64,000 nucleotides of DNA from Micrasema longulum (lineage: Eukaryota > Arthropoda > Insecta > Trichoptera > Brachycentridae). Positions 1 to 10,929 of the stretch are shown one piece after another (within the stretch, counting starts at the first letter, position 1; each line of letters starts with the position of its first letter). The DNA lies in contig JAGVSM010004551.1 in the NCBI GenBank assembly GCA_022494885.1, positions 62,001 through 126,000 on the forward strand, given 5' to 3'. Made by a program: the position numbers and the translations under genes. Under the pieces are notes generated by a model. It saw only the letters and a list, made by a program, of their open reading frames with translations, was not told the origin of the DNA and did no database searches.

Positions 1-265
1 AATAAATATAGTTTATTTTGTTATTTTATAAATAATTTAATAAATAATCAAATAAACAATATTTCCTTAAGTCCATTTCTGTCTAGTTTTGAGCGAATCT
101 ATCTCATATTAGGTTTCCCACCCTGACAAGATGAAGAAACTTGATTTATTAGTTTCATACGAAGCACAATATTGATATAATAAATTATGATAAAATTAAT
201 TAGTTAAGTATACCTTGATAAAGACGCTAAAGTAAGTGGTTAAAAACAAAGTTGTTTTATTTTAT
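1..265 (+). mobile_element. PLE 3' end relic (HHR-2 family)
   Basis: This stretch aligns by eye with the end of the Penelope-like copy at 16.7-16.95 kb. It shares a block coding for a SPxLSSFE-like C-terminus near 70-95, then a decayed box (TTGATAA near 212-218), then the shared tail GTGGTTAAAAACAAAGTTG near 237-255. The ribozyme stem II and the ACCGGT box are missing, so no ribozyme is expected. It is a truncated, non-coding relic cut by the window edge. Confidence 0.55.
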
Positions 266-334
266 TATATTATTATTATTATTTTTATTTTTTTTTTGTT
301 TATTTTTCCATACTGTTACATATTATGCATGTAT

Positions 335-1200
335 TAAATTACATATTTTATACATTATATTTATTAAACATTAGCAGAGAAAAAGAGAAAAAATACATAT
401 TCTAAAAATAAACATAGCCTTAAATTTGGAAAAAATGCCCACAAAGACTTAAACGTCTGAGCGTCGGCCATTCCTTTTTTATTGTTTTTGGTGAATTTTT
501 TGGTATACAAACACAAATATGACAATGCCATTAAAAATCATACAGAAATAGCAGGAAAATGACATAAACAATTTAATTAAGACATCAAAGTTTAGAATAT
601 GCTGTTGTACGACTCTTTCACAATAGGTGTATATCTGTATTTTCCATGCTGATCCAAGTCCTCAAAGCCGCTTTAAACTTTGGAACGGATTCTATATTTT
701 GTATTTCCTTGGGTAGGAGATTAAACGATCTTGGACCAACATGGAAAGAGTGTCTCTGTGCAAACTTAGTTCTGCATCCTGGAACCGACAGTACACTTTC
801 TGATCTGCTACTAGTCCTATTTAAATTATTGCCAAACAATTCCCTATTTTTGTGTACATATTTTAAGCATTGTAATAAATATAACTTTTTTTAAATTAAG
901 GAGTCCGCTCTCTATGTACAATTCGTTACTAGGAAATAGTCTATGCTTTTTGTACATTATCTTAACTATACTCTTCTGTGCAATTTCTACAGGGTGACTA
1001 TGTGCGTCCAAAACTCCACCCCATCCAATTATGCCGTATGTAACAGAAGACTGAATTAGAGCGTAATACAGCATTTTTAATTTTTCATAAGTTAAAATAT
1101 TTTTTAATCTTTGGAAAACGTAAGATAAATATCTGATTTTGTCTGTTAATTTAGCTATATGCGTTTCCCATTTTAGCCCATTTATTAAGAGATTAAAATT
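335..1200 (-). mobile_element. 5'-truncated LINE fragment, CR1/Jockey group
   Basis: On the minus strand, 1195-844 reads as the region after the reverse transcriptase palm, with LKWETHIAKLTDKIRYL then SSVTYGIIGWGG. This is the typical post-palm block of CR1/Jockey-group LINEs. After a frameshift near 840, 839-618 gives the C-terminus with RSFNLLPKEIQNIESVPKFK and a stop. The 3' UTR continues to about 335 and contains a small hairpin (AGACTTAAACGTCT, 448-461). The palm, endonuclease and ORF1 are absent. It is a dead-on-arrival copy. The 3' UTR recurs at 11.54-11.72 kb. Confidence 0.75.
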
Positions 1201-1239
1201 TTTGTAAATATTCAGGAGTTAATATAAAATACATTTATC

Positions 1240-1632
1240 TTAAATTTGTTGCAACAGAAAGGGACACATTTTTGAGCAGGGAATATGAAAGTCTAGGCGT
1301 TTACAGGGCTTATGACTTGTCATTGGCCGGTTTAAGTGGTCACTTAAACACTGTGTAACATTCACCATTCTGCCTATGTTTAAACATCTTCATTTCCTCA
1401 ACTCTTTCATCTGTTGACTTTTGTGAAGTAAAAGAGCTAAAACCTTTATCATGTGTGTGAGATTCATCCGGCTGAACCAATTCACCTACTAGACAACGCC
1501 CGAAAACAATATCTCAATTTTTGTACTTCTTACACTAGTTAGTTTAATCAACAATGTTTGCGTATGTCCAAATGTTTGTAGACAGACTGGATTTCCTTCC
1601 TAGGGAGTTATATTGTTCATAATCGGTACATA
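1240..1632 (+). repeat. FB-380 repeat, single unit
   Basis: This is one near full-length unit of the dispersed 380-bp family. It runs from TTGTTGCAACAGAAAGGG through GTTTACAGGGCTTATGAC, the degenerate palindrome AAGTGGTCACTT, and ACACTGTGTAACATTCACC, to CCTAGGGAGTTAT. It has no coding frame and no terminal inverted repeat. It belongs to the subfamily with the CCTAGGG box, like the array at 55.8 kb. The class of this family is unknown. Confidence 0.7.
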
Positions 1633-2039
1633 TCGAGACGGTATATAAACAAACATCGATATTTATGTACGAAAATGTGTATATTTGTATGAAAATTTAA
1701 AGTTGGTTACCTATAATTTAACATGTTTAGAAAAAAAATGTAGACATATCCTATTTTTCATACAGAATACTTAATTTTACTTTGTAGATGAAATTCAAGA
1801 TAAAATTTAACTTCCTTTTAGAATACGGACCGAGCTCTTGAAAAATTCCTTAATTTTTAAAAAACTAATCAATTAATGTTTTTCAGCAGCTACATAGTTC
1901 TGCAAATTGGCAGCAAAAATTTCTAAAAAGGTTATCCGAGTACTTATTAAAATTATATCTCATTCAATCTTGATTTTATGATTACAACAATACTGAACCA
2001 TAAGATGTAATTTTAGAGTCGGGTAAAGATTTATTGTTC
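1633..2039. other. AT-rich interval without recognised feature
   Basis: I see no gene, repeat copy or RNA signal here. The sequence is AT-rich with stops in all frames. Confidence 0.5.
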
Positions 2040-2500
2040 TGTTGCGGGAAGGAGCTTTTAAAACACACGTAAATTAAACGTAGTGTTGGATGCTCGATAC
2101 CTTCGACCTCGGGACTGTAAACAAGGCCTGCCCTCTCGCGATACGCGTGTTCGAAGAAAACATGGAACGTTTGATTTTAGGTAAACTAATTGACGTTATG
2201 GTTTTGAGTGTCAATCCTGGAATTAATGAAAGGAGTAAGGACTTACGATTTCCTCCCTTTGGCACTGGTCCAGAAAGACACCGTTATCGTTTGCACTGGT
2301 CACTTTGCACGTTTTCTTGTATATTGGTGATTCGAAATCACTGTCACGCTCGCGGTACGGTTTTCGCTGTTGTTCGCGCTACGGTTTTTTTGTTGTGTTG
2401 TCACGCGTTGCTTTCTTGACTCGCCGTCAGGGAGAAGTAGGTACATTGGGATTCAAAACAAGGACCACCGGAATCAAAGGAAGGGCTTGACACTTGAATA
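2040..2500 (+). other. CpG-richer block with unrecognised 109-codon frame
   Basis: The base composition is visibly more GC- and CpG-rich than the surroundings (CTCTCGCGATACGCGTGTTCG near 2133-2153). A 109-codon frame runs at 2090-2419, and a 63-codon frame lies antisense at 2074-2265. I recognise no domain. The protein has no clear signal peptide and ends in a short hydrophobic Cys/His/Leu stretch. It could be a 5' UTR or exon remnant, a GC-rich transposon piece, or chance. There is no evidence that it is translated. Confidence 0.25.
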
Positions 2501-2656
2501 AAAGAAAATGAATCCGAAACACGTAGTTATGCATAAAACAGCCAGGCATAGAAAGTTATAACTGAGATATTTGCACTTTAAAAAGATTAAATAATATAAT
2601 TTACAAAACTGGACTGTTTTTTACTTTGACAAATGATAAATAATGCAACATTTAAA

Positions 2657-2850
2657 TCGGGTTGTGGTCCTGTGGCTGGTGTCTCGGACTCACAGACCGA
2701 AGGTCCGTGGTTCGAATCCCACTCTACCCCAACTTGATTCCATTTTCTAATAGTGAGTTATTTACAACTCGTTGAAAATGGCCCTCAAAATTAAATATTT
2801 GGGTAAATCATAAGAACGCAAATATTTCTTTTTTAAAAAAAAAAAAAAAA
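2657..2850 (+). mobile_element. tRNA-derived SINE-1, copy 1
   Basis: A tRNA-like head begins at TCGGGTTGTGG. It has an A-box-like segment near 2664-2675 and a perfect RNA polymerase III B box GGTTCGAATCC at 2709-2719. A non-tRNA body follows (GAGTTATTTACAACTCG, near 2756) and the copy ends in a run of about 15 A. Body and tail rule out a genuine tRNA gene. SINE families of this kind are mobilised by LINE enzymes. A second copy lies at 4535-4729. Confidence 0.8.
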
Positions 2851-3002
2851 CATTCGTATTATGAATTTGACCAGTTTTAATGATTTTTAAAGTCTGGCTG
2901 GACAACAACCTTAGATGTGCATTTTGCAGAAAATAGACAGCGCTTGTAAAACTCTCATGTTTGTTGTGTCATTAGGAATTAAACATATTATTTTATATAA
3001 TT

Positions 3003-3265
3003 TATGTTCAAAGCGTTTTGTTCAAACCTTGTGGTCAAACATTAAATTTAATGTTGATAAATATTTTTATTCAACCACTTATTGACTTTTTATGTCTACT
3101 GGTTTCGAGACGTATCCGTCTCTTCGTCAGGACGCACACTACACCAACATGCAAATGGTAAAATATACTTTTACCTTTGCCGTCCCTTAACATACAAAGT
3201 ATTTACAAAAAATACATAAATTACATGCAGAGTTAAAGGGGAACAGTCTTTCAGTGTTTTATTCT
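3003..3265 (-). mobile_element. HHR-1 element end
   Basis: This is one end of the HHR-1 family in minus orientation. The outer tail starts with the AAGCGTTTTGTTC block, followed by CAACCACTTATTGACTTTTTATG, then the hammerhead motif, then the internal part (ACACCAACATGCAAATGG). There is no coding frame. The same tail, motif and inner order recurs at six further loci. Confidence 0.7.
3094..3133 (-). ncRNA. Hammerhead ribozyme motif, type I (slightly decayed)
   Basis: Read on the minus strand, the order is stem I strand GTC, box CTGACGA, stem II GAGACG/CGTCTC closed by a GATA loop, box GAAA, then ACCAGTA and GAC. All core bases match the CUGANGA...GAAA consensus and stem I (GTC/GAC) is intact. 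One mismatch (A for G) interrupts the ACCGGT stem III seen in sister copies, so activity is probably reduced. Confidence 0.7.
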
Positions 3266-3559
3266 CTAAATGATACTGATAGTAATTGGTAAAAAAATTG
3301 CATAAAAACACAAATCAAATAAAAGCAAAGAATGAATACAATAAATATTAATATTACATAATAGATGGAGATATTGTAAGTTAGTTTGCTTTCGAAATAA
3401 TTCGTAGTATTTTTTCATTTCTTTTGAATTTACATTTAATTACTATACATTTTATGTTCGAGAATCTTTTTTAACTCACTATGATGCTACTTGTGAAAAC
3501 ATGTAATTGGCTTATTTGTTATTTGTTTTTGTAATATATATATAAAACATAATTAAAGC

Positions 3560-3962
3560 TGTTGGTTATCCAAATAAATAAAATAAAATAAAATAAATAA
3601 ATATTGGTATAAAAAAAATAAATCAGTAAATCTCTTCATCACAACACTCACTACACCAACATGAAAATATTAAAACACACTTTCTCCTTCACCATCGTGC
3701 ATAGTATTTCCGAAAAAATACACAAATTACATACCTACTGAGTTAAAGAAGATGCAAACACCATCGTGCCATACATTAAAAATTAGGTAAATAATATTCA
3801 GTGATATGTTGGAGAATAAGTCGGGTTGGGAGTTTAAGGGTTTGGGAAGGGAAGGGGTTAGAAGGTTGAAAGTGACAAGATTGGTTATTTTTTTTATTAA
3901 AAAGTAAGCTAAACTGAAACGATCTGTGATTATAATTTAGGAGAATGACTAGATGAAGATCA
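3560..3962 (-). mobile_element. HHR-1 element, ribozyme end truncated
   Basis: The internal HHR-1 sequence is recognisable: CACTACACCAACATG near 3648, a GTATTTCCGAAAAAATAC block near 3702, and a G-rich block near 3830-3860 that matches 37.85 kb. The ribozyme is cut: only a TCTCTTCATC remnant of box I and stem II survives near 3631-3640. The AT-rich microsatellite AATAAAATAAAATAAAATAA precedes it at 3570-3600. Confidence 0.55.
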
Positions 3963-3964
3963 TT

Positions 3965-4090
3965 TTAAATATGGAAGTCTAGGCATTTACGGGGTTTATG
4001 ATCTATTACCGGCAGGTTTAAGTGGCCACTTTACACGTTGTGTAACATATACCATTTTACCTATGGTTGAATATGAACATCTAAAATTCA
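3965..4090 (+). repeat. FB-380 fragment
   Basis: This piece contains the core GTCTAGGCATTTACGGGG, the palindrome AAGTGGCCACTT and the GTGTAACATATACCATT block. About one third of a unit remains. Confidence 0.65.
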
Positions 4091-4534
4091 ATGTTCTTTC
4101 GTAAAGAACTATTTTTATTATACTATTTTCTGTATCAAATATCATATTAAACGTGATTTTTCTCAAGTCTCGGGTGTTCTGCGCTGTGATTCACAGCTTT
4201 AATTAGGCGTCCTAGCTTGTTTGAAATTTAAAATTTAAAAATATATATGAACATAAATACTACATAAATTATTAAGGTATGGGAATAGAAACACGCGAAA
4301 GCATGCAAAAATACTTATGTTAATAACCCATAATAATTATAAGTAAAAATATGGATATATCGTTGTTCTGCATATATGAAATACAACTGCAGCTTTAAAT
4401 CATAATACGTATGTGGGGAAAACAACTTAAATAATCTTATAGAAATATAAAAATCATTACTAAATATTAAAACATTCAAATCTTAATTGAAAAAACTATT
4501 CTGAACTTTAAAAATTTATTTTTAAATATTTGAA

Positions 4535-4729
4535 TCGGGTTGTGGTCCCGTGGCTAGTGTTTCGGACTCACGGATCAAAGGTCCGTGGTTTGAATCCCAC
4601 TCTACCCCAACTTGATTCCCATTTTCTAATAGTGAGTTATTTACAACTCGTTGAAAATGGCCCTCAAAATTAAAATAGTTGCGTACATTATAAGAACGCA
4701 AATATTTATTTTTTTACCAAAAAAAAAAA
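4535..4729 (+). mobile_element. tRNA-derived SINE-1, copy 2
   Basis: This has the same head, body and A-rich tail as copy 1 at 2657. The B box is GGTTTGAATCC, one C-to-T change from consensus. The body is nearly identical to copy 1, but the tail is interrupted by TTTTTTTACC before the final A run. It is about 195 bp long and is non-autonomous. Confidence 0.8.
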
Positions 4730-4894
4730 TCCAATTTTAAGGAACTTGTTTAGAAAATAAAAATCAATGTAAAACGGGCTTTATTAGAAAGTATCTACAT
4801 GTCGTATGTAATTTTATTCTAATTTTGCTAACCAATAAATAAAATAAATAAATATTGCAACCTATTGCGTTGTTAAACTTGTATGTTCAAGGAA

Positions 4895-5005
4895 ATATGG
4901 AAACCTAGGCAGTTACAGGGTTTATAGCTTGTTTAAGTGGCCACTTCACACACTGTGTAACTTTACCATTTGGTCTATATCTGTAAATCCATATTCCTTC
5001 AATTC
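4895..5005 (+). repeat. FB-380 fragment, internally deleted
   Basis: AACCTAGGCAGTTACAGGG, a shortened CTTGTTTAAGTGGCCACTTC, ACACACTGTGTAAC and the ATATTCCTTCAATTC block are present in family order. Part of the segment between GCTTATGACC and GGTTTAAG is missing. Confidence 0.6.
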
Positions 5006-6479
5006 ATTCATAAAAAATAATATGAAAGAAAACAAAAAATAAAGCATGTAAATCCGTTTAAATAGGTACAGTTAGATGTAATTCAAATTATTATTTTTAA
5101 TTAAGGTTCTAGCAATTTCTTATTTTATTAAAAAAATATACCTTACTTTGTATTAAAAGGTATAAGCTTGAAACGCTTGCGATATATAATTGTATGCGTG
5201 TTTAGCATAAAATTTTTGCGTTTTATCAATTTGAAACTAAATATATTTATTGAATATATAAATTACATATCCTCAAATGATTATTTGAATATACAAACAT
5301 TAGAAAGCGGGCAAAAATTAAATGACTTTTTTATTTAAAATATTAACATCAATGTCCGATTGTTATTGTTGTTTGTTGTAAAATAAATATAAATGCGTTT
5401 TAATTATATAAAAAATTGATGAAATGATGTTATTTCTGTAATATTGTCAAGAAATATGTATTTTCTATTCCAAAATATAAATTACCGGCTTACATTAAAA
5501 GTTGAAACAGACAAAAGATAAATAAAAAGAAGTATCCATCGATACTAAATAATCTACTCTCGGAGTTTTATATATGTACATACTAAGCAAGCAAAATATA
5601 TAAAAAAATATCACCTAAAACAGCTCACTTGGAAAAGTGCGGATAATCAAATTAACAATTATTTGCGTGTATGAGAAGATGGACGAATGTAGAGGGAGCG
5701 AGGTGTCTACATATATTAAGTTAAGTTTATTTATAGTTGTGTTGCGTTCTATTCTTTCTGCGAACTCCTGCGGAAAACCACGTGATGGTCTGATGGTGTT
5801 TGATATCTATTATTTTTATTATAGGTACTCTGAACGGGGCCGAGAATCACTCCCTTCAAGTTGCTTCCAATTTTCTGACACTAATTTTTAAGAAAACTAT
5901 TTTTCAACACAATTCAATAAATATGTATACTTAAAAAACATACAATTCGTAGGTATTCCTCGATAAAATTCCACATACGTATGCACATCTTTAATTATCG
6001 AATTATTCAAAATAGAAAGAATGATTATTAATTGTTTTTGTAATATTTTTATATTTTTTGTACAAAATAAGTTGCACACGTATATTTAAACACTATTATT
6101 AATGAAGATTTATTTCTGAGATATTGTAATCAAATAGGTCACGAAATATGTCAATTTTGCTATTTCGGCAGTTAATATCCCGACACATGGGGGCCAAAGG
6201 TGCTGGATTGCTTGAAAATAAAGGCAGTTTGAATATATCCTGTCTGAGTATTCTTAATCACGCATTTATTTGTATTTTATTTAGTAAGTTTCTATCGATT
6301 TTACAGTTTGTTTAATGTTTTGTCGAGTTTTTTGCGACCAACGTCTAAAAATGGCCACCAAATTGTCAAGTCATAAAAACGTAAATGTATGACTTTTTAA
6401 ACTTTATATATGCTCAAATTTTAGTGCTTAGCCTTTAAAAAAAATATTAAATATCATTGTATAAAATATTTTCTTTAGG
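5006..6479. other. AT-rich interval without recognised feature
   Basis: Only chance-length frames occur, for example 84 codons at 5637-5891 with no domain. I found no LINE, SINE or FB-380 similarity. This is one of the lower-copy-looking stretches of the window. Confidence 0.5.
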
Positions 6480-6700
6480 CAACAGTGACGCACGCTCGTA
6501 GCTCTAAGACCTAAAATCATCCCTGTAAAGCGCACAACTCGTCGGAGTACCTACAAAGTATAGAATCCGTTTGCGTTTCAGTCTAGAGGGTAGCGCTTTA
6601 GAAAGACCCGTTAGTGTTCGACACGAAAGCTCCGCGATCGTACGCAATCTCTGTGCTCCTGGTATCGGTAAAAGTTTTACGTGAATGTTTCAAAAGTTTT
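6480..6700 (+). promoter_or_regulatory. Candidate CpG-richer promoter / 5' UTR block
   Basis: A sharply delimited stretch has many CpGs (GACACGAAAGCTCCGCGATC near 6619), within very AT-rich DNA. It contains an initiator-like TCAGTC at 6580-6585 and is followed by a possible 5' splice site (ATCGGTAAAAG near 6664). No open frame or coding exon follows. An alternative is the remnant of a GC-rich transposon. This is only a weak candidate. Confidence 0.2.
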
Positions 6701-8320
6701 CCAGTTAAATGTGATAAAAAACAATTTTGTTATCAGCTAATTAATTACAAGAAATTAGACAATTGGTGAAATTATGAACTTTCAAAAGTTTAACAAGAAA
6801 AACAAAAAAATACGTGCGTTTTTTTGTTGTTCATTTAGGGTAAGTTGTTTTTTTTTTATCAACTATGGCTTTCATATTTAAAAAAGAAAATTTAAAAATT
6901 TGACAGGACATGGGTATTGAAAATCAAAATAAATAAAGTACAAATTATATTTTGTTAGTTTTTGCACTGAGAGCTTTTTACTTGAAAAATATGGAATTTT
7001 TAAATGTAAAACGCAACGGTAATATTATGATATTATAAAACGAAAAATAAGTATTATTTATATCAATTGAAATAAATAATACTTATTTTCTTTTGTTATT
7101 ATTTAATAATAATCATGCTTCTTTTTTTCATAATGTTGTATCCCAACTCAACACAGGACTCATTGAGTTAATGTGTATCTTTGTGTGAATAAATAAATTT
7201 CACTGAAGACAGTTCGGTTGAGAAAAATCAGCTTATCTATAACCAAAACTTTTTTGAGGTGACTAAATAAAGTTGATTGATTAACATTTCACAGTATTCA
7301 TTAGTCAAATAAAAATCTAATATAACACTGGAAAGCTACAATTTTATAAAGATACAGGCACATTTAAGACATTGATTAAGGTGTTTTTTCTTTCTTAATG
7401 AATCAAATTAATTAATTAGAAAAATATGTGATTAATAATGCAGTAACCAGTAAAATTTAATGTCAAATCTAGTCATGTCTGGCTTAATACTTAAGTAGCA
7501 ATAATATATATCAACAATTATTAAAGCATTATTGTTGATTATGTCGTTGCCAGTGTCTATTGGTAATGTTGTAAAATTTTAATACTGTGGTCCATATCTA
7601 CCTCGATTTATATTAGCAGAATTGTGAATATTTAAAAAATGAAAATCGGAGAATTCGTCGTTGTTTCTCGTTAGTAATTCTACGATGTTTTAATGAATAT
7701 TTTATTGGAAATAAAAAGTAAAATCAATTTACAGTAATATAAATCTATTTCGGCATATTTACACGCAAAGTAAGTTTACTAGCATGTAATCGTTTGAATG
7801 TAAATGGATGAAAGATTTAGTTTAATTTGCATAATTGTGCCACTACAAAAAATGAATGTATGATTGTAAGTGTAATGTTTTTGTATTAGGAGAGTTTATT
7901 TAAGTTTATAACTGAAAACTTTTTATCGAAGTTCATTGTAATTTATTATTGAAATAAAAGACGAGTAAAATTTTAATCCACAAATTTGGAATATCCAGTG
8001 ACAGGTTTCATCGCTTTCGCGACATCTTCGAGACTGGTATCATCATAAAAAAAATCAATGTATTTATACAAAACAGAGGTAAGGATTGTGAATTCAAAAT
8101 TATATAAGGGTAAATTGAATTGCATTATTTTTGTCTTAAAAATCATTAACAAAGTGTATCAGGTTTGCCAATGAGTTAATATAATGCAATTTCTAATGAG
8201 TTTAAGTATTGCATATATATATATATATAAAAAAATAAAATATTTGGAAGTTCAACAAGAATACACAAAATACATACATTTTTTAAGTAAGCATTACTAA
8301 TGTTTTTTATATATTTTATC
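6701..8320. other. AT-rich interval; short LINE-type 3' tail near 7125-7195
   Basis: Mostly unstructured AT-rich DNA. At 7125-7195 the motif ATGTTGTATCCCAACTCAAC, a small inverted repeat AACTCA/TGAGTT and a GAATAAATAAAT end resemble the tail at 44.09-44.19 kb. This suggests a LINE 3' UTR relic. Around 8215-8228 there is a (TA)n microsatellite. Confidence 0.4.
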
Positions 8321-9072
8321 AACATATTATAACAGAGATGAAGAACATTTAAGAGAAGGTAATATAGAAGTCCAGGCATCTACAGGGCTTATAACCTGTC
8401 AATGGCTGGTTTAAGTGGCCACTTTACACACTGTGTAACATTCACCATTCTGCCTATATTTGAACATCTATATTCCTTCGATTCTTTCACCTGTTGATGT
8501 TTGTGAAGTTAAAGAGCTAAAACCTTTATTTGTGCGGGTGAGATTCATCAAATTGAATTATTTCACCCACATACTAGGCAACGCCTGAAAATATATTTTT
8601 TCAATTTCTATACTTCTTCATGGACCAGGTAATTTATCAACAATATTTTGAGTTTGTCCAAATTTTTGTAGACAAGGACTGGATTCAACTCCCTGGGGAG
8701 CTGTTTATATTAACATATTACAACAGAGATGAAGAACATTTAAGAGAAGGTAATATAGAAGTCCAGGCATCTACAGGGCTTATGACCTGTCAATGGCTGG
8801 TTTAAGTGGCCACTTTACACACTGTGTAACATTCACCATTCTGCCTATATTTGAACATCTATATTCCTTTAATTCCTTCATCTGTTGATGTTTGTGAGGT
8901 TAAAGAGCTAAAACCTTTATTTATGCGGGTGAGATCCATCAAATTGAATTATTTCACCTACATACTAGGCAACGCCTGAAAATATTATTTTTTCAATTTC
9001 TATACTTCTTCATGGACCAGGTAATTTATCAACAATATTTTGAGTTTGTCCAAATTTTTGTAGACAAGGACT
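8321..9072 (+). repeat. FB-380 tandem array, two units
   Basis: Two head-to-tail units repeat with a spacing of 391 bp (AACATATTA at 8321 and 8712). Each carries GTCCAGGCATCTACAGGGCT, AAGTGGCCACTTTACAC, ACTGTGTAACATTCACC, ACTAGGCAACGCCTG and CAATATTTTGAGTTTGTCC. They are nearly identical over the overlap, so the duplication is recent. They belong to the subfamily with the CCCTGGGGAG box. The 61- and 82-codon frames here fall inside the repeat and are not genes. Confidence 0.85.
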
Positions 9073-9148
9073 GTATGCGTATTTCAAACGGACAGAGCCT
9101 GCCTTTAATTTCCATAATAAAAAAAAAGTATTTTACGTATACACGTAG

Positions 9149-9526
9149 GTGAATAAGTTGGATGACTTGTTGAGTATCGAGAAGTTTTGTTATCTGAAAA
9201 TTCGCCTGAAATGCTTTACTCATATGAAAGCAAAATGTGTACGTGACCCATACATCATACTTCGGGCGTATTTTCAAAGGCGAACGATTTCTCTAAGTTA
9301 TGCTAAGCATTGTACTCATATAAAGAAAAAAACTCGGCAGCAACGAAAAGGATCATTCAATACTTATTTTACTGAAAAAAACTTCACTAAGCATGCCGAC
9401 AAAGCTTATTTTCAGAAAAAAAAAGAAATCACCTTTGAAATGTTGCCAAGGAGAAATAATGAAATGTTAATTTTGAAGATATCAAATAAAGATAAAAGAC
9501 AATGGATCTTATTCTTGTGGTTATGA
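9149..9526 (+). other. Unrecognised 125-codon frame, basic
   Basis: This is one of the longest frames in the left half. The product would be rich in Lys and Arg, with a KKKTRQQRKGS basic patch and no signal peptide or membrane segment. I recognise no family. The start lies just after the FB-380 array, and an 82-codon frame overlaps antisense at 9029-9277. It could be a decayed transposase or retroelement fragment, or chance in A-rich DNA. Confidence 0.2.
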
Positions 9527-10769
9527 CTCGGCGTTGAACATTATAATGGCTTTTCTCGGCCTTTCAAATTCTGATAAAGCTTTTCTGAATTGTTAACGGC
9601 TGTCCATAAAATGGTCGATTCATTCCAATTTGAAATATCGCTGTCAGCGTCGCGTCAACCATTATTGGACACACGACATGACAAACCAGAAAAATGCCAA
9701 ATCTATATTGTCAGGTTTCTGGCACAAGTTGGTAACTGCAAATTTTCGAAACATGAGATGTATTTATTAATGGCATAAAATAATATTTCTTTAAAAAGTA
9801 AATAAAAATACGTCATATTTATAAATACAAAAAAATATATTGTGATAAATTTAACTTGCGTTTTTATTTAAATTTTTGATTTGGGATGAGATTTTACTTT
9901 TAAAAGTGCAGTATCTCAAAATGTGTGCTAGAAACACGACGAATTTATTCATCTTATTTAATAATTGCATAGATACATCTACGAAGATTTATTTTATTTA
10001 ATACCTCTTTGGAATTAAAATGATAAACGAAATAATAACTAAATTTGTTCTGCGTATTATAATACTCTGGTCAGCTCTTCTTTTTAAAAAACGCCCGTAA
10101 CCATGGGCAAACAATAATAATAAAAAAACAAATATAAATTAATTTAATACATAAGAGTGTAAACAATACGTTTACCAATTATATAAAGTCACACATTTTT
10201 GAAAAAATCCCTAGCTGGATTGCAGTTATTTTTCCTTTTAAATTTATCTTACATTTTGAATCTTTTATATTTGGCATTAATTACCTTAAACTAGAGAAAG
10301 TATTTTACTAAAAACTAGATAGTATTTCGTTTTTTTTTTGAAGATTAGCAATAACAGTCACTGTTTCACAAATTAAGCTGTTTCGTAAAGACGTTTAAAA
10401 TATAACAGTTAGCGCAGTGTGTGACTCCCCCCCCTCCAATTTTTGTTTGAAAATCAATGGTTTAGTGAGATGCAGGTTTTCTACTCCTAGGTTTTTATAA
10501 ATTATAAATTTGAGTATTAAAAATATTTTTTTGGTTTCGCATTTATCTTATCGCTTTAAATATTATGTTGTGAATTTCAAAAAAATATTTTTAAAAAAAG
10601 TATTAAAGAAAGTTTTTTCCTTTGTTCAATTTTTGTTAGTTAAAAAACAAAAAAATAGTAATTTTGTGAAATGATATTTATAATTAATCCTTAATGTGTT
10701 TTATGGAAACCTTATTTGATGGAATTACATTAATATTTTTTGGCTTAAAAAAATATTAAATCCAAATAA
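9527..10769. other. AT-rich interval without recognised feature
   Basis: No gene or family copy is recognised. A short C run (CCCCCCCCTCC) occurs at 10427-10437. The 62-codon frame at 9590-9778 has no recognisable domain. Confidence 0.45.
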
Positions 10770-10925
10770 AAAACCTTAAACTAATATTAGTATATAACCC
10801 ATTACCAACTTTTTTAGTCTACCAGTTTCAAGACGTACCCGTCTCTTTGTCAGGACACTCACTTCACCAAATGCAAATACTGAAATAAACCTCCACCTTC
10901 ACATCACCGTAGTATATACTCGTAT
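10770..10925 (-). mobile_element. HHR-1 element, outer part (interrupted copy)
   Basis: The tail ATATAACCCATTACCAACTT and the hammerhead motif are followed by CACTTCACCAAATGCAAATAC and then stop abruptly at a LINE. The missing inner part resumes at 11883 with GTATTTCCAAAAATACATAA. One HHR-1 copy was therefore split by later insertions. Confidence 0.6.
10817..10856 (-). ncRNA. Hammerhead motif, decayed
   Basis: On the minus strand the order is GTC, CTGACAA (G8 changed to A), stem II GAGACG/CGTCTT with a GGTA loop, GAAA, ACTGGTA, GAC. The architecture is complete, but a core G is lost and stem II has one weak pair. It is probably inactive. The core change is compatible with CpG decay. Confidence 0.55.
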
Positions 10926-10929
10926 TAGA

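Noticed and set aside
2657..2735. Genuine tRNA gene
   Set aside because: The head is joined to a conserved non-tRNA body and A tail, it occurs twice, and the acceptor and anticodon stems are not convincingly formed.
6580..6612. Downstream promoter element matching an initiator at 6580
   Set aside because: An AGACC word is present but about three bases off the strict +28 to +32 spacing, so no DPE is called.
8321..9072. Hammerhead or other ribozyme inside FB-380
   Set aside because: I looked for CTGANGA with GAAA on both strands; CTGTTGATG and CAGATGAAAG come near but lack the box order and a stem II. FB-380 is therefore not called a retrozyme.
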